Of a DNA stretch of 55,065 bases, positions 52,803 to 55,065 are shown one piece after another (position 1 is the stretch's first letter; every line of letters begins with the position of its first letter). The DNA is taken from positions 1 to 55,065 of the forward strand of contig CAMCDQ010000009.1 of assembly GCA_945873505.1 (NCBI GenBank), written 5' to 3'. This DNA is from Chitinophaga pinensis. GTDB lineage: Bacteria; Bacteroidota; Bacteroidia; Flavobacteriales; Flavobacteriaceae. Under the pieces are notes generated by a model, which saw only the letters and a program-made list of their open reading frames with translations, had not been told where the DNA came from and did no database searches. Made by a program: the position numbers and the translations under genes.

Positions 52803-53486
52803 TTAATATTGTAAATCTATAACAGAGAAATTCGGGTTTTGTTCGTCTTTGATATACATTACATCGGTATAAAACTTTACTTTACCAGTTTCTATGTTGT
52901 GCATAGCACCAATAATTCCTATTTCACCATTTTCAAGCATTTGCTCTAATATATAACTACGTTCAATGATGCTTTTTACACTTCTTTTCACGTTTATTTT
53001 TGCTACATTTTCTACAAAAGTAGCGTTTTTCGAAGTTCTATCCTCTGTTGTTGTTTTTTCTTGGTAAACTGCGGGCTGTATTTTAGATAATAATTCAGTT
53101 AAATTTCCCATTTCTATATGATCACAAGCCCCTTTTACAGCACCACATTTGCTATGACCAAGTACAACAATTAACTTTGAACCTGCCACTTTGCAAGCAA
53201 ATTCCATGCTTCCTAAAATATCTGTATTTACAATGTTTCCAGCAATTCTAACCGAAAAAACATCACCCAGTCCTTGGTCGAAAATTAATTCTGAAGATGT
53301 TCTACTGTCGATACAGCTTAATATAGTAGCAAATGGCCATTGGCCATCTATAGTTGCATTGGCTTGTTCTAATAAATCTCTATGTGCTTTAAGATTGTTT
53401 ACAAATCTTTTATTTCCTTCTTGCAAAAACTCCAGAGCTTTTCGAGGAGTCATTTGCGCTTGTGTTTCTCTATTATGTGCTTTCAT
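52803..53486 (-). CDS. beta-carbonic anhydrase
   Basis: It interconverts CO2 and bicarbonate in the cytosol. The 227-residue product has the zinc residues C58, D60 and R62 in LSCIDSRTSSEL and H111 and C114 in LGHSKCGAVKG, with VFSVRIAGN between. No signal peptide. As the partner of a SulP transporter and DabAB it may equilibrate the imported carbon pool near carboxylases. The N-terminus (MKAHNRETQAQMTPRKALEF) is normal for the family. It lies 20 bases after the DUF2490 gene. Confidence 0.95.
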   Translation of the reverse strand: MKAHNRETQAQMTPRKALEFLQEGNKRFVNNLKAHRDLLEQANATIDGQWPFATILSCIDSRTSSELIFDQGLGDVFSVRIAGNIVNTDILGSMEFACKVAGSKLIVVLGHSKCGAVKGACDHIEMGNLTELLSKIQPAVYQEKTTTEDRTSKNATFVENVAKINVKRSVKSIIERSYILEQMLENGEIGIIGAMHNIETGKVKFYTDVMYIKDEQNPNFSVIDLQY

Positions 53487-53506
53487 ATTTTTTTTATTTT
53501 AAATTT

Positions 53507-54172
53507 TTAAAAAGGCAAGTTGTTGAAAAATGCTATTTGAAATTGATTTATATTTGATTTTTCGTGTGTTTGAGCCATAAATCCTGTTTCAATTTTTAAA
53601 TTCTTATTGAAAACAAAACCTAAAGCTCCATAAAGTCTATTCCTGTCGAATAGTGGACTTTCAGCATTTATAAATAGTTCATTGTATGCTGAAAAATAAA
53701 TGGTATTCTTTTCCATTACTTTTTTATTTACAGGAATGTTTAATCCTAAAAAATAACGGAAACGCAATTGAAAATCATTTTTCAAAAAGCGTTCTTCTAT
53801 TCGGTATCTATGTTGAATTAAACCCTTTCCCAACTTTTGCTTGGTAATAAACTGTTGATATATTCGATGTTCATTTGAATCTATTTTTTCATCAGAATTA
53901 GGAATATATTTTTGTGTATTTATAAATCCATAACCCAACAAAACATTATTATTGTCTTCGGTTAGATTGTATCCAATTCCAGTTCTCAGTAGCAATTGAT
54001 TGGTATCGCCAATAAAATTGTAATTTCGATATTGAATTTCGCTATGCAAATTCCAATTTTGATTTATTTTTTGATTTCCAAAATAGATAAACCAATTTCC
54101 GGTTTCTGTTTTTTGAGAATATGAAACGTTTAAAAAACAAATAGAAATAACTATTACGTTGATTATTTTCAT
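53507..54172 (-). CDS. DUF2490 family protein, predicted outer-membrane beta-barrel
   Basis: The 221-residue product has a signal peptide (to about VSYSQ) and about ten amphipathic strands with aromatic belts: GNWFIYFGNQKI, WNLHSEIQYRNY, QLLLRTGIGYNLT, NVLLGYGFIN, LIQHRYRIEERF, FQLRFRYFLGLNIP, TIYFSAYNELFIN and LYGALGFVFNKN. The last residue is F in QIAFFNNLPF, the usual C-terminal signal for barrel insertion. DUF2490 has no established function. It lies between the SulP and carbonic anhydrase genes with 20-base spacers on both sides, so it is part of this operon. Confidence 0.8.
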   Translation of the reverse strand: MKIINVIVISICFLNVSYSQKTETGNWFIYFGNQKINQNWNLHSEIQYRNYNFIGDTNQLLLRTGIGYNLTEDNNNVLLGYGFINTQKYIPNSDEKIDSNEHRIYQQFITKQKLGKGLIQHRYRIEERFLKNDFQLRFRYFLGLNIPVNKKVMEKNTIYFSAYNELFINAESPLFDRNRLYGALGFVFNKNLKIETGFMAQTHEKSNINQFQIAFFNNLPF

Positions 54173-54192
54173 TAAGAGATATTTTAGATTAA

Positions 54193-55065
54193 TTAACTCT
54201 TATGTTCAACAAAAACGTGTTTTTCTTCTTCTCCAGTATTTTCAAGATTGTATTCTAACTTGAAGCCAACTAGAGTTACATCCAGATTATCATCTTTTGC
54301 TCTAATAGTGCTAAACTCTTTAATTAAATCTAGAATATCATGGGCAATATAAACAGTATCAGAAGCGTTAATAATTACTTTTGAATTTTCAGGTATAGAA
54401 GTAAGTGTAGATTTAATAGCGGATTTATTCAAAAAAGAAACTTCTTGAGCCAGTTCTATATGAATTACATCACCGTCTTTATATTCTTCCTTCCGGAAAT
54501 TGTATGCCCGTTTCATATTCCCTCTCAAAATAAAAATAATACTAATAACCATTCCCAATGCTACACCCTTAAGTAAATCCAAAAATACAACTGCTCCAAA
54601 AGTAGCAATGAATGGAACAAATTGATACTTCCCTTGACTCCAAAAATGTTTAAAAATAGATGGATTTGCTAATTTGTATCCAATTAATAATAAAATAGCG
54701 GCCAAAGTAGCAAAAGGAATCCTATTTAAAATTACTGGTATTGATAATACGCTTATTAGTAACAAAACTCCATGAATAACTGTTGACATTTTAGACTTAG
54801 CTCCTGCATTTGCATTTGCCGAAGAGCGAACGACAACTGAAGTCATAGGCAAACCACCTAAAAGAGCACTTACTATATTTCCAATTCCTTGTGCTTTTAA
54901 CTCTACGTTTGTGTCTGTGAATCGTTTTTGAACATCCATTCTATCGGCAGCTTCAATACACAATAAAGTTTCTATAGAAGCAACAATTGCAATTGTAAAC
55001 CCAACCATCCAAACTTTAGGATTTAAAAAACTAGAAAAATCAGGAAGTACCAAAATTGCTTTGAA
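54193..55065 (-). CDS. SulP family anion transporter, C-terminal part (cut by window end)
   Basis: It is a probable sodium-dependent bicarbonate transporter of the BicA/SulP type. About 290 residues are visible. The second half of the transporter carries the conserved ELKAQGIGNIVSALLGGLPM and VVVRSSANANAGAKSKMST, plus several helices, and a C-terminal STAS domain follows (VIHIELAQEVSFLNKSA... and INASDTVYIAHDILDLI). The frame is open to the window edge, so a TTG at 55053 is not the start. Substrate is inferred from the carbonic anhydrase and DabAB in the same operon. Sulfate is an alternative. Confidence 0.85.
   Translation of the reverse strand, partial: FKAILVLPDFSSFLNPKVWMVGFTIAIVASIETLLCIEAADRMDVQKRFTDTNVELKAQGIGNIVSALLGGLPMTSVVVRSSANANAGAKSKMSTVIHGVLLLISVLSIPVILNRIPFATLAAILLLIGYKLANPSIFKHFWSQGKYQFVPFIATFGAVVFLDLLKGVALGMVISIIFILRGNMKRAYNFRKEEYKDGDVIHIELAQEVSFLNKSAIKSTLTSIPENSKVIINASDTVYIAHDILDLIKEFSTIRAKDDNLDVTLVGFKLEYNLENTGEEEKHVFVEHKS

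Noticed and set aside
54193..55053. Reading the SulP gene as a complete 286-residue protein from a TTG at 55053.
   Set aside because: The frame continues to the window edge, and SulP proteins need an N-terminal half with several more helices.

Overview
The window looks like chromosomal DNA of a Flavobacterium-like member of the Bacteroidota (Flavobacteriaceae). The DNA is AT-rich, and start codons lack Shine-Dalgarno sequences. Promoters fit the Bacteroidota pattern TTG-N~20-TAnnTTTG. Many genes belong to families nearly confined to this phylum (DUF6452, DUF6048, DUF6095, DUF6787-like, a LETM1-like protein, DUF2490), and several lipoproteins have classical lipoboxes. No tRNA, rRNA, CRISPR array, transposase or prophage gene was seen. 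Family names come from reading translated sequences and were not checked against a database.

Layout. 1-8 kb: tail of an SRPBCC-like protein, birA facing rsfS-ftsH, then a strong terminator and a second unit carrying a LUD protein, phospholipid synthesis (cdsA, psd), acyl-CoA-binding protein, a lipoprotein Fe/Mn superoxide dismutase and a lipoprotein/outer-membrane pair (DUF6452-DUF6048). 8-14 kb: an rRNA methyltransferase (rlmL-like) with a small membrane protein, a methyltransferase, a ZIP transporter, murQ, DUF6095, a pentapeptide-repeat protein, a small lipoprotein and TerC. 14-20 kb: topoisomerase IV (parE-parC) and ychF on the minus strand. 20-31 kb: a two-cluster ferredoxin divergent from a LuxC-type acyl-CoA reductase, serC-serA, msrA, a LolD-type ATPase, a TIGR02757 protein, rlmD, an aminotransferase and DUF1573. 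31-38 kb: valS and purL. 38-46 kb: fatty-acid degradation (fadD, then marR-fadB-fadA-fadE) with a clear candidate MarR operator. 46-48 kb: Cu/Zn superoxide dismutase and a LETM1-like protein. 48-55 kb: a tight minus-strand operon for inorganic carbon uptake and hydration: SulP (cut by the window end), a DUF2490 outer-membrane protein, beta-carbonic anhydrase, DabA and DabB.

Two themes stand out. First, the last operon is a complete energy-coupled CO2/bicarbonate accumulation module (DAC type). It sits in what otherwise reads as a heterotroph and includes an outer-membrane beta-barrel candidate. Second, the window is peppered with structured repeats of at least four kinds. Two copies of a C/G-rich inverted-repeat element flank fadA and show a compensatory base-pair change between copies. 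A half-copy of the same element lies in frame inside valS, and a different repeat-like GC-rich patch lies in frame inside the acyl-CoA reductase gene. A second family beginning TAGCCC(T)GAT occurs in several intergenic gaps, including the leader of valS.
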